From Anthopleura xanthogrammica (taxonomy: Eukaryota; Cnidaria; Anthozoa; Actiniaria; Actiniidae), in NCBI GenBank assembly GCA_964019055.1, contig OZ025208.1:9554539-9618538 (forward strand): DNA of 64,000 nucleotides, written 5' to 3'. Positions 14,701-28,100 of this stretch are shown piece after piece (positions within the stretch are counted from its first letter, which is position 1; every line of letters starts with the position of its first letter). Made by a program: the position numbers and the translations under genes. The notes under the pieces were generated by a model. The model saw only the letters and a list, made by a program, of their open reading frames with translations. It searched no databases and had not been told where the DNA came from.

Positions 14701-16285
14701 CGATTTGATGAACGCATATAGGAATAAGAATCTACACGAGAAGGATTGGATGAACGCATATAGGAATAAGAATCTACACGAGAACGATTTGATGAACGCA
14801 TATAGGAATAAGAATCTACATGAACAGGATTGGATGAACCCATATAGGAATAAGAATCTACACGAGAAGGATTGGATGAACCCATATAGGAATAAGAATC
14901 TACACGAGATGGATTGGATGAACGCATATTGCAATAAGAATCTACACGAGAAGGATTGGATGAACCCATATAGGAATAAGAATCTACACGAGAAGGATTG
15001 GATGAACGCATATAGGAATAAGAATCTACACGACAAGGATTGGATGAACGCATATAGGAATAAGAATCTACACGAAATAGATTGGATGAACGCATATAGG
15101 AATAAGAATCTACACAACAAGGAGTGGATGAACGCATATAGGAATAAGAATCTACACGAGAAGGATTGGATGAACGCATATAGGAATAAGAATCTACACG
15201 AGAACGATTGGATCAACGCATATAGGAATAAGAATCTACACGAGAATGATTTGATGAACGCATATAGGAATGAGAATCTACACGAGAACGATTGGATGAA
15301 CGCATATAGGAATAAGAATCTACACGAGATGGATTGGATGAACGCATATTGCAATAAGAATCTACACGAGAAGGATTGGATGAACCCATATAGGAATAAG
15401 AATCTACACGAGAAGGATTGGATGAACGCATATAGGAATAAGAATCTACACGACAAGGATTGGATGAACGCATATAGGAATAAGAATCTACACGAAATAG
15501 ATTGGATGAACGCATATAGGAATAAGAATCTACACAACAAGGAGTGGATGAACGCATATAGGAATAAGAATCTACACGAGAAGGATTGGATGAACGCATA
15601 TAGGAATAAGAATCTACACGAGAACGATTGGATCAACGCATATAGGAATAAGAATCTACACGAGAATGATTGGATGAACGCATATAGGAATGAGAATCTA
15701 CACGAGAACGATTGGATGAACGCATATAGGAATAAGAATCTACACGAGAACGATTGGACAAACGAATATAGGAATAAGAATCTACACGAGAAGGATTGGA
15801 AGAACGCATATAGCAATAAGAATCTACACGACAAGGATTGGATGAACGCATATAGGAAGAAGAATCTACACGAAATGGATTGGATGAACGCATATAGGAA
15901 TAAGAATCTACACGAGAACGATTGGATGAACGCATATAGGAATAAGAATCTACACGAGAAGGATTGGATGAACGCATATAGGAATAAGAATCTACACGAG
16001 AACGGTTGGATGAACGCAAATAGGAATAAGAATCTACACCAAATGGATTGGATGAACGCATATTGGAATAAGAATCTACACGAGAAGGATTGGAAAAACG
16101 CATATAGGAATAAGAATCTACACGAGAAGGATTGGATGAACGCATATAGGAATAAGAATCTACACGAGAACGATTTGATGAACGCATATAGGAATAAGAA
16201 TCTACACGAGAAGGATTGGATGAACGCATATAGGAATAAGAATCTACACGAGAACGATTTGATGAACGCATATAGGAATAAGAAT

Positions 16286-17377
16286 CTACATGAACAGGAT
16301 TGGATGAACCCATATAGGAATAAGAATCTACACGAGAAGGATTGGATGAACCCATATAGGAATAAGAATCTACACGAGATGGATTGGATGAACGCATATT
16401 GCAATAAGAATCTAAACGAGAAGGATTGGATGAACCCATATAGGAATAAGAATCTACACGAGAAGGATTGGATGAACGCATATAGGAATAAGAATCTACA
16501 CGACAAGGATTGGATGAACGCATATAGGAATAAGAATCTACACGAAATAGATTGGATGAACGCATATAGGAATAAGAATCTACACAACAAGGAGTGGATG
16601 AACGCATATAGGAATAAGAATCTACACGAGAAGGATTGGATGAACGCATATAGGAATAAGAATCTACACGAGAACGATTGGATCAACGCATATAGGAATA
16701 AGAATCTACACGAGAATGATTTGATGAACGCATATAGGAATGAGAATCTACACGAGAACGATTGGATGAACGCATATAGGAATAAGAATCTACACGAGAA
16801 CGATTGGATAAACGAATATAGGAATAAGAATCTACACGAGAAGGATTGGAAGAACGCATATAGCAATAAGAATCTACACGACAAGGATTGGATGAACGCA
16901 TATAGGAAGAAGAATCTACACGAAATGGATTGGATGAACGCATATAGGAATAAGAATCTACACGAGAACGATTGGATGAACGCATATAGGAATAAGAATC
17001 TACACGAGAAGGATTGGATGAACGCATATAGGAATAAGAATCTACACGAGAACGGTTGGATGAACGCAAATAGGAATAAGAATCTACACCTAATGGATTG
17101 GATGAACGCATATTGGAATAAGAATCTACACGAGAAGGATTGGAAAAACGCATATAGGAATAAGAATCTACACGAGAAGGATTGGATGAACGCATATAGG
17201 AATAAGAATCTACACGAGAAGGATTGGAAGAACGCATATAGCAATAAGAATCTACACGACAAGGATTGGATGAACGCATATAGGAAGAAGAATCTACACG
17301 AGAAGGATTGGATGAACGCATATAGGAATAAGAATCTACACGAGAACGATTTGATGAACGCATATAGGAATAAGAAT
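16286..17377 (+). repeat. 26-monomer HOR unit, copy 1 (1,092 bp)
   Basis: The landmark is the CAT-GAA-CAG monomer (CTACAT at 16,286 and again at 17,378), exactly 26 monomers apart. In + frame shorthand the unit contains, in order, EQDW, two CCA-type monomers, the TGC-type monomer, DKDW, EIDW, NKEW, the ATC-start monomer, the aatgagaat monomer, the GAA/AGC pair, the AAG-core monomer, ENGW, the AAT/TTG-type set and ENDL. This 26-mer is the cleanest basic HOR in the window. Confidence 0.85.
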
Positions 17378-17587
17378 CTACATGAACAGGATTGGATGAA
17401 CCCATATAGGAATAAGAATCTACACGAGAAGGATTGGATGAACCCATATAGGAATAAGAATCTACACGAGATGGATTGGATGAACGCATATTGCAATAAG
17501 AATCTACACGAGAAGGATTGGATGAACCCATATAGGAATAAGAATCTACACGAGAAGGATTGGATGAACGCATATAGGAATAAGAAT
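17378..17587 (+). repeat. 5-monomer internal duplication (210 bp)
   Basis: The CAT-GAA-CAG landmark recurs after only five monomers (17,378 to 17,588). The segment of EQDW, two CCA-type, one TGC-type and one CCA-type monomer is duplicated next to itself between two 26-mer units. It is a small whole-monomer unequal exchange or slippage product. Confidence 0.85.
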
Positions 17588-18679
17588 CTACATGAACAGG
17601 ATTGGATGAACCCATATAGGAATAAGAATCTACACGAGAAGGATTGGATGAACCCATATAGGAATAAGAATCTACACGAGATGGATTGGATGAACGCATA
17701 TTGCAATAAGAATCTACACGAGAAGGATTGGATGAACCCATATAGGAATAAGAATCTACACGAGAAGGATTGGATGAACGCATATAGGAATAAGAATCTA
17801 CACGACAAGGATTGGATGAACGCATATAGGAATAAGAATCTACACGAAATAGATTGGATGAACGCATATAGGAATAAGAATCTACACAACAAGGAGTGGA
17901 TGAACGCATATAGGAATAAGAATCTACACGAGAAGGATTGGATGAACGCATATAGGAATAAGAATCTACACGAGAACGATTGGATCAACGCATATAGGAA
18001 TAAGAATCTACACGAGAATGATTTGATGAACGCATATAGGAATGAGAATCTACACGAGAACGATTGGATGAACGCATATAGGAATAAGAATCTACACGAG
18101 AACGATTGGATAAACGAATATAGGAATAAGAATCTACACGAGAAGGATTGGAAGAACGCATATAGCAATAAGAATCTACACGACAAGGATTGGATGAACG
18201 CATATAGGAAGAAGAATCTACACGAAATGGATTGGATGAACGCATATAGGAATAAGAATCTACACGAGAACGATTGGATGAACGCATATAGGAATAAGAA
18301 TCTACACGAGAAGGATTGGATGAACGCATATAGGAATAAGAATCTACACGAGAACGGTTGGATGAACGCAAATAGGAATAAGAATCTACACCTAATGGAT
18401 TGGATGAACGCATATTGGAATAAGAATCTACACGAGAAGGATTGGAAAAACGCATATAGGAATAAGAATCTACACGAGAAGGATTGGATGAACGCATATA
18501 GGAATAAGAATCTACACGAGAAGGATTGGAAGAACGCATATAGCAATAAGAATCTACACGACAAGGATTGGATGAACGCATATAGGAAGAAGAATCTACA
18601 CGAGAAGGATTGGATGAACGCATATAGGAATAAGAATCTACACGAGAACGATTTGATGAACGCATATAGGAATAAGAAT
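17588..18679 (+). repeat. 26-monomer HOR unit, copy 2
   Basis: The unit is again exactly 1,092 bp from landmark to landmark. It shares with copy 1 a rare CACCTAATG variant (near 17,089 in the previous unit and 18,391 here) and the aatgagaat monomer near 18,044. The shared rare variants indicate recent common ancestry of the two units. Confidence 0.85.
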
Positions 18680-19771
18680 CTACATGAACAGGATTGGATG
18701 AACCCATATAGGAATAAGAATCTACACGAGAAGGATTGGATGAACCCATATAGGAATAAGAATCTACACGAGATGGATTGGATGAACGCATATTGCAATA
18801 AGAATCTACACGAGAAGGATTGGATGAACCCATATAGGAATAAGAATCTACACGAGAAGGATTGGATGAACGCATATAGGAATAAGAATCTACACGACAA
18901 GGATTGGATGAACGCATATAGGAATAAGAATCTACACGACAAGGATTGGATGAACGCATATAGGAATAAGAATCTACACGAAATAGATTGGATGAACGCA
19001 TATAGGAATAAGAATCTACACAACAAGGAGTGGATGAACGCATATAGGAATAAGAATCTACACGAGAAGGATTGGATGAACGCATATAGGAATAAGAATC
19101 TACACGAGAACGATTGGATCAACGCATATAGGAATAAGAATCTACACGAGAATGATTGGATGAACGCATATAGGAATGAGAATCTACACGAGAACGATTG
19201 GATGAACGCATATAGGAATAAGAATCTACACGAGAACGATTGGACAAACGAATATAGGAATAAGACTCTACACGAGAAGGATTGGAAGAACGCATATAGC
19301 AATAAGAATCTACACGACAAGGATTGGATGAACGCATATAGGAAGAAGAATCTACACGAAATGGATTGGATGAACGCATATAGGAATAAGAATCTACACG
19401 AGAACGATTGGATGAACGCATATAGGAATAAGAATCTACACGAGAAGGATTGGATGAACGCATATAGGAATAAGAATCTACACGAGAACGGTTGGATGAA
19501 CGCAAATAGGAATAAGAATCTACACCAAATGGATTGGATGAACGCATATTGGAATAAGAATCTACACGAGAAGGATTGGAAAAACGCATATAGGAATAAG
19601 AATCTACACGAGAAGGATTGGATGAACGCATATAGGAATAAGAATCTACACGAGAACGATTTGATGAACGCATATAGGAATAAGAATCTACACGAGAAGG
19701 ATTGGATGAACGCATATAGGAATAAGAATCTACACGAGAACGATTTGATGAACGCATATAGGAATAAGAAT
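18680..19771 (+). repeat. 26-monomer HOR unit, copy 3
   Basis: The landmark spacing is again 26 monomers. This unit carries CACCAAATG near 19,524 in place of CACCTAATG, a private act variant in the core near 19,265, and an ACA-start monomer near 19,244. The ACA/CAA version also occurs near 12,733, 14,287 and 15,757, so two HOR subtypes alternate across 12-21 kb. Confidence 0.83.
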
Positions 19772-20863
19772 CTACATGAACAGGATTGGATGAACCCATA
19801 TAGGAATAAGAATCTACACGAGAAGGATTGGATGAATCCATATAGGAATAAGAATCTACACGAGATGGATTGGATGAACGCATATTGCAATAAGAATCTA
19901 CACGAGAAGGATTGGATGAACCCATATAGGAATAAGAATCTACACGAGAAGGATTGGATGAACGCATATAGGAATAAGAATCTACACGACAAGGATTGGA
20001 TGAACGCATATAGGAATAAGAATCTACACGAAATAGATTGGATGAACGCATATAGGAATAAGAATCTACACAACAAGGAGTGGATGAACGCATATAGGAA
20101 TAAGAATCTACACGAGAAGGATTGGATGAACGCATATAGGAATAAGAATCTACACGAGAACGATTGGATCAACGCATATAGGAATAAGAATCTACACGAG
20201 AATGATTTGATGAACGCATATAGGAATGAGAATCTACACGAGAACGATTGGATGAACGCATATAGGAATAAGAATCTACACGAGAACGATTGGATAAACG
20301 AATATAGGAATAAGAATCTACACGAGAAGGATTGGAAGAACGCATATAGCAATAAGAATCTACACGACAAGGATTGGATGAACGCATATAGGAAGAAGAA
20401 TCTACACGAAATGGATTGGATGAACGCATATAGGAATAAGAATCTACACGAGAACGATTGGATGAACGCATATAGGAATAAGAATCTACACGAGAAGGAT
20501 TGGATGAACGCATATAGGAATAAGAATCTACACGAGAACGGTTGGATGAACGCAAATAGGAATAAGAATCTACACCTAATGGATTGGATGAACGCATATT
20601 GGAATAAGAATCTACACGAGAAGGATTGGAAAAACGCATATAGGAATAAGAATCTACACGAGAAGGATTGGATGAACGCATATAGGAATAAGAATCTACA
20701 CGAGAAGGATTGGAAGAACGCATATAGCAATAAGAATCTACACGACAAGGATTGGATGAACGCATATAGGAAGAAGAATCTACACGAGAAGGATTGGATG
20801 AACGCATATAGGAATAAGAATCTACACGAGAACGATTTGATGAACGCATATAGGAATAAGAAT
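19772..20863 (+). repeat. 26-monomer HOR unit, copy 4
   Basis: Landmark spacing is 1,092 bp. The unit returns to the CACCTAATG subtype (near 20,575) and ends with an AGC/AAG-core monomer pair inserted before the ENDL monomer, as in copy 2. The next landmark is 44 monomers away, so regular 26-mer order ends here. Confidence 0.83.
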
Positions 20864-23301
20864 CTACATGAACAGGATTGGATGAACCCATATAGGAATA
20901 AGAATCTACACGAGAAGGATTGGATGAACCCATATAGGAATAAGAATCTACACGAGATGGATTGGATGAACGCATATTGCAATAAGAATCTACACGAGAA
21001 GGATTGGATGAACCCATATAGGAATAAGAATCTACACGAGAAGGATTGGATGAACGCATATAGGAATAAGAATCTACACGACAAGGATTGGATGAACGCA
21101 TATTGCAATAAGAATCTACACGAGAAGGATTGGATGAACCCATATAGGAATAAGAATCTACACGAGAAGGATTGGATGAACGCATATAGGAATAAGAATC
21201 TACACGACAAGGATTGGATGAACGCATATAGGAATAAGAATCTACACGAAATAGATTGGATGAACGCATATAGGAATAAGAATCTACACAACAAGGAGTG
21301 GATGAACGCATATAGGAATAAGAATCTACACGAGAAGGATTGGATGAACGCATATAGGAATAAGAATCTACACGAGAACGATTGGATCAACGCATATAGG
21401 AATAAGAATCTACACGAGAATGATTGGATGAACGCATATAGGAATAAGAATCTACACGAGAACGATTGGATGAACGCATATAGGAATAAGAATCTACACG
21501 AGAACGATTGGATAAACGAATATAGGAATAAGAATCTACACGAGAAGGATTGGAAGAACGCATATAGCAATACGAATCTACACGACAAGGATTGGATGAA
21601 CGCATATAGGAAGAAGAATCTACACGAGAAGGATTTGATGAACCCATATAGGAATAAGAATCTACACGAGAACAATTGGATGAACGCATATAGGAATAAG
21701 AATCTACACGAGAACGATTGGTTCAACGCATATAGGAATAAGAATCTACACGAGAATGATTGGATGAACGCATATAGGAATAAGAATCTACACGACAAGG
21801 ATTGGATGAACGCATATTGCAATAAGAATCTACATGAGAAGGATTGGATGAACCCATATAGGAATAAGAATCTACACGAGAAGGATTGGATGAACGCATA
21901 TAGGAATAAGAATCTACACGACAAGGATTGGATGAACGCATATAGGAATAAGAATCTACACGAAATAGATTGGATGAACGCATATAGGAATAAGAATCTA
22001 CACAACAAGGAGTGGATGAACGCATATAGGAATAAGAATCTACACGAGAAGGATTGGATGAACGCATATAGGAATAAGAATCTACACGAGAACGATTGGA
22101 TCAACGCATATAGGAATAAGAATCTACACGAGAATGATTGGATGAACGCATATAGGAATAAGAATCTACACGAGAACGATTGGATGAACGCATATAGGAA
22201 TAAGAATCTACACGAGAACGATTGGATAAACGAATATAGGAATAAGAATCTACACGAGAAGGATTGGAAGAACGCATATAGCAATACGAATCTACACGAC
22301 AAGGATTGGATGAACGCATATAGGAAGAAGAATCTACACGAGAAGGATTTGATGAACCCATATAGGAATAAGAATCTACACGAGAACAATTGGATGAACG
22401 CATATAGGAATAAGAATCTACACGAGAACGATTGGTTCAACGCATATAGGAATAAGAATCTACACGAAATGGATTGGATGAACGCATATAGGAATAAGAA
22501 TCTACACGAGAACGATTGGATGAACGCATATAGGAATAAGAATCTACACGAGAAGGATTGGAAGAACGCATATAGCAATAAGAATCTACACGACAAGGAT
22601 TGGATGAACGCATATAGGAAGAAGAATCTACACGAGAAGGATTGGATGAACGCATATAGGAATAAGAATCTACACGAGAACGATTTGATGAACGCATATA
22701 GGAATAAGAATCTACATGAACAGGATTGGATGAACCCATATAGGAATAAGAATCTACACGAGAAGGATTGGATGAACCCATATAGGAATAAGAATCTACA
22801 CGAGATGGATTGGATGAACGCATATTGCAATAAGAATCTACACGAGAAGGATTGGATGAACCCATATAGGAATAAGAATCTACACGAGAAGGATTGGATG
22901 AACCCATATAGGAATAAGAATCTACACGAGATGGATTGGATGAACGCATATTGCAATAAGAATCTACACGAGAAGGATTGGATGAACCCATATAGGAATA
23001 AGAATCTACACGAGAAGGATTGGATGAACGCATATAGGAATAAGAATCTACACGAGAAGGATTGGATGAACCCATATAGGAATAAGAATCTACACGAGAT
23101 GGATTGGATGAACGCATATTGCAATAAGAATCTACACGAGAAGGATTGGATGAACCCATATAGGAATAAGAATCTACACGAGAAGGATTGGATGAACGCA
23201 TATAGGAATAAGAATCTACACGAGAACAATTGGATGAACGCATATAGGAATAAGAATCTACACGAGAACGATTGGTTCAACGCATATAGGAATAAGAATC
23301 T

Positions 23302-24225
23302 ACACGAGAATGATTGGATGAACGCATATAGGAATAAGAATCTACACGAGAACGATTGGATGAACGCATAAAGGAATAAGAATCTACACGAGAACGATTG
23401 GATAAACGAATATAGGAATAAGAATCTACACGAGAACGATTGGATGAACGCATATAGGAATAAGAATCTACACGAGAACGATTGGATGAACGAATATAGG
23501 AATAAGAATCTACACGAGAACGGTTGGATGAACGCAAATAGGAATAAGAATCTACACGAAATGGATTGGATGAACGCATATAGGAATAAGAATCTACACA
23601 AAAAGAAGTGGATGAACGCATATAGGAATAAGAATCTACACGAGAAGGATTGGATGAACCCATATAGGAATAAGAATCTACACGAGATGGATTGGATCAA
23701 CGCATATTGGAATAAGAATCTACACGAGAAGGATTGGAAAAACGCATATAGGAATAAGAATCTACACGAGAAGGATTGGATGAACGCATATAGGAATAAG
23801 AATCTACACGAGAAGGATTGGATGAACGCATATAGGAATAAGAATCTACACGACAAGGATTGGATGAACGGATATAGGAATAAGAATCTACACGAGATGG
23901 ATTGGATGAACGCATATAGGAATAAGAATCTACACGAGAAGGATTGGATGAACGCATATAGGAAAAAGAATCTACACGAGAAGGATTGGATGAACGCATA
24001 TAGGAATAAGAATCTACACGAGAACGATTGGATGAACGCATATAGGAATAAGAATCTACACGAGAACGATTGGATGAACCCATATAGGAATAAGAATCTA
24101 CACGAGAAGGATTGGATGAACGCATATAGGAATAAGAATCTACACGACAAGGATTGGATGAACGCATATAGGAATAAGAATCTACACGAAATAGATTGGA
24201 TGAACGCATATAGGAATAAGAATCT
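23302..24225 (+). repeat. 22-monomer duplication, copy 1 (924 bp)
   Basis: The block runs from just before the TAA monomer through the AAAAAGAAG monomer, a GGA-type monomer (MNGY, near 23,868) and an EIDW monomer near 24,189. Its partner follows immediately. Boundaries are approximate to within a monomer. Confidence 0.75.
23360..23401 (+). repeat. Monomer with TAT-to-TAA stop variant, copy 1
   Basis: A T-to-A change at 23,371 turns gcatatagg into gcataaagg, placing TAA in the + frame at 23,369-23,371. The change is found in only one other monomer, 924 bp downstream, so it marks a local duplication. Confidence 0.95.
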
Positions 24226-25107
24226 ACACGAGAATGATTGGATGAACGCATATAGGAATAAGAATCTACACGAGAACGATTGGATGAACGCATAAAGGAA
24301 TAAGAATCTACACGAGAACGATTGGATAAACGAATATAGGAATAAGAATCTACACGAGAACGATTGGATGAACGCATATAGGAATAAGAATCTACACGAG
24401 AACGATTGGATGAACGAATATAGGAATAAGAATCTACACGAGAACGGTTGGATGAACGCAAATAGGAATAAGAATCTACACGAAATGGATTGGATGAACG
24501 CATATAGGAATAAGAATCTACACAAAAAGAAGTGGATGAACGCATATAGGAATAAGAATCTACACGAGAAGGATTGGATGAACCCATATAGGAATAAGAA
24601 TCTACACGAGATGGATTGGATCAACGCATATTGGAATAAGAATCTACACGAGAAGGATTGGAAAAACGCATATAGGAATAAGAATCTACACGAGAAGGAT
24701 TGGATGAACGCATATAGGAATAAGAATCTACACGAGAAGGATTGGATGAACGCATATAGGAATAAGAATCTACACGACAAGGATTGGATGAACGGATATA
24801 GGAATAAGAATCTACACGAGATGGATTGGATGAACGCATATAGGAATAAGAATCTACACGAGAAGGATTGGATGAACGCATATAGGAAAAAGAATCTACA
24901 CGAGAACGATTGGATGAACGCATATAGGAATAAGAATCTACACGAGAACGATTGGATGAACCCATATAGGAATAAGAATCTACACGAGAAGGATTGGATG
25001 AACGCATATAGGAATAAGAATCTACACGACAAGGATTGGATGAACGCATATAGGAATAAGAATCTACACGAAATAGATTGGATGAACGCATATAGGAATA
25101 AGAATCT
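24226..25107 (+). repeat. 22-monomer duplication, copy 2, one monomer shorter
   Basis: The copy repeats the preceding block with one monomer missing. Copy 1 has an AAA-core monomer ending GAGAAGGATTGG followed by one ending GAGAACGATTGG. Copy 2 has a single hybrid, AAA-core then GAGAACGATTGG, at about 24,872-24,913. The junction therefore lies within the conserved core shared by the two parents. Confidence 0.75.
24284..24325 (+). repeat. Monomer with TAT-to-TAA stop variant, copy 2
   Basis: The same gcataaagg change as at 23,360 occurs exactly 22 monomers (924 bp) later, with TAA at 24,293-24,295. The flanks also match, including an unusual AAAAAGAAGTGG monomer near 23,602 and 24,526. Confidence 0.95.
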
Positions 25108-28100
25108 ACACAACAAGGAGTGGATGAACGCATATAGTAATAAGAATCTACACGAGAAGGATTGGATGAACGCATATAGGAATAAGAATCTACACGAGAA
25201 CGATTGGATCAACGCATATAGGAATAAGAATCTACACGAGAATGATTGGATGAACGCATATAGGAATGAGAATCTACACGAGCACGATTGGATGAACGCA
25301 TATAGGAATAAGAATCTACACGAGAACGATTGGATAAACGAATATAGGAATAAGAATCTACACGAGAAGGATTGGAAGAACGCATATAGCAATAAGAATC
25401 TACACGACAAGGATTGGATGAACGCATATAGGAAGAAGAATCTACACGAAATGGATTGGATGAACGCATATAGGAATAAGAATCTACACGAGAACGATTG
25501 GATGAACGCATATAGGAATAAGAATCTACACGAGAACGATTGGATGAACGCATATAGGAATAAGAATCTACACGAGAACGGTTGGATGAACGCAAATAGG
25601 AATAAGAATCTACACGAAATGGATTGGATGAACGCATATTGGAATAAGAATCTACACGAGAAGGATTGGAAAAACGCATATAGGAATAAGAATCTACACG
25701 AGAAGGATTGGATGAACGCATATAGGAATAAGAATCTACACGAGAACGATTTGATGAACGCATATAGGAATAAGAATCTACACGAGAAGGATTGGATGAA
25801 CGCATATAGGAATAAGAATCTACACGAGAACGATTTGATGAACGCATATAGGAATAAGAATCTACATGAACAGGATTGGATGAACCCATATAGGAATAAG
25901 AATCTACACGAGAAGGATTGGATGAACCCATATAGGAATAAGAATCTACACGAGATGGATTGGATGAACGCATATTGCAATAAGAATCTAAACGAGAAGG
26001 ATTGGATGAACCCATATAGGAATAAGAATCTACACGAGAAGGATTGGATGAACGCATATAGGAATAAGAATCTACACGAGAAGGATTGGATGAACGCATA
26101 TAGGAATAAGAATCTACACGAAATAGATTGGATGAACGCATATAGGAATAAGAATCTACACAACAAGGAGTGGATGAACGCATATAGGAATAAGAATCTA
26201 CACGAGAAGGATTGGATGAACGCATATAGGAATAAGAATCTACACGAGAACGATTGGATCAACGCATATAGGAATAAGAATCTACACGAGAATGATTGGA
26301 TGAACGCATATAGGAATAAGAATCTACACGAGAACGATTGGATGAACGCATATAGGAATAAGAATCTACACGAGAACGATTGGATAAACGAATATAGGAA
26401 TACGAATCTACACGAGAAGGATTGGAAGAACGCATATAGCAATAAGAATCTACACGACAAGGATTGGATGAACGCATATAGGAAGAAGAATCTACACGAA
26501 ATGGATTGGATGAACGCATATAGGAATAAGAATCTACACGAGAACGATTTGATGAACGCATATAGGAATAAGAATCTACATGAACAGGATTGGATGAACC
26601 CATATAGGAATAAGAATCTACACGAGAAGGATTGGATGAACCCATATAGGAATAAGAATCTACACGAGATGGATTGGATGAACGCATATTGCAATAAGAA
26701 TCTACACGACAAGGATTGGATGAACGCATATAGGAATAAGAATCTACACGAGAAGGATTGGATGAACGCATATAGGAATAAGAATCTACACGAGAACGAT
26801 TTGATGAACGCATATAGGAATAAGAATCTACATGAACAGGATTGGATGAACCCATATAGGAATAAGAATCTACACGAGAAGGATTGGATGAACCCATATA
26901 GGAATAAGAATCTACACGAGATGGATTGGATGAACGCATATTGCAATAAGAATCTAAACGAGAAGGATTGGATGAACCCATATAGGAATAAGAATCTACA
27001 CGAGAAGGATTGGATGAACGCATATAGGAATAAGAATCTACACGAGAAGGATTGGATGAACGCATATAGGAATAAGAATCTACACGAAATAGATTGGATG
27101 AACGCATATAGGAATAAGAATCTACACAACAAGGAGTGGATGAACGCATATAGGAATAAGAATCTACACGAGAAGGATTGGATGAACGCATATAGGAATA
27201 AGAATCTACACGAGAACGATTGGATCAACGCATATAGGAATAAGAATCTACACGAGAATGATTGGATGAACGCATATAGGAATAAGAATCTACACGAGAA
27301 CGATTGGATGAACGCATATAGGAATAAGAATCTACACGAGAACGATTGGATAAACGAATATAGGAATAAGAATCTACACGAGAAGGATTGGAAGAACGCA
27401 TATAGCAATAAGAATCTACACGACAAGGATTGGATGAACGCATATAGGAAGAAGAATCTACACGAAATGGATTGGATGAACGCATATAGGAATAAGAATC
27501 TACACGAGAACGATTTGATGAACGCATATAGGAATAAGAATCTACATGAACAGGATTGGATGAACCTATATAGGAATAAGAATCTACACGAGAAGGATTG
27601 GATGAACCCATATAGGAATAAGAATCTACACGAGATGGATTGGATGAACGCATATTGCAATAAGAATCTACACGACAAGGATTGGATGAACCCATATAGG
27701 AATAAGAATCTACACGAGAAGGATTGGTTGAACGCATATAGGAATAAGAATCTACACGACAAGGATTGGATGAACGCATATAGGAATAAGAATCTACACG
27801 AGAACGATTGGATGAACGCATATAGGAATAAGAATCTACACGAGAACGGTTGGATGAACGCAAATAGGAATAAGAATCTACACGAAATGGATTGGATGAA
27901 CGCATATTGGAATAAGAATCTACACGAGAAGGATTGGAAAAACGCATATAGGAATAAGAATCTACACGAGAAGGATTGGATGAACGCATATAGGAATAAG
28001 AATCTACACGAGAACGATTTGATGAACGCATATAGGAATAAGAATCTACACGAGAAGGATTGGATGAACGCATATAGGAATAAGAATCTACACGAGAACG

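Larger units (their letters stand above)
8660..23371 (+). other. 4,903-codon open frame, probably not a gene
   Basis: The + frame reads 14-residue repeats of the MNAYRNKNLHEKDW type without a stop from 8,660 until a TAA at 23,369-23,371. It is simply the stretch between a frameshift and the next substitution stop in a monomer with no in-frame stop. There is no signal peptide, no non-repeat domain, no upstream or downstream unique sequence and no visible splice context. The repeat would be polar and charged (Asn, Lys, Asp, Glu rich) with one Trp and one His per unit. I do not recognise it as a protein family. Confidence 0.85.
10047..27190 (+). repeat. Domain B: ATA-variant (EIDW) domain
   Basis: About 17 monomers here carry GAAATAGATTGG (ATA at positions 34-36) where domains A and C mostly have GAAATGGATTGG. 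The first is near 10,540 and the last of the run near 27,090; only scattered copies occur later, near 31,330, 48,257, 57,745, 61,735 and 62,365. A second marker, GAG in the core (aatgagaat), recurs near 11,660, 12,668, 13,718, 14,222, 15,272, 15,692, 16,742, 18,044, 19,178, 20,228 and 25,268. Spacings are whole monomers: 24, 25, 12, 25, 10, 25, 31, 27, 25 and 120. Confidence 0.78.
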
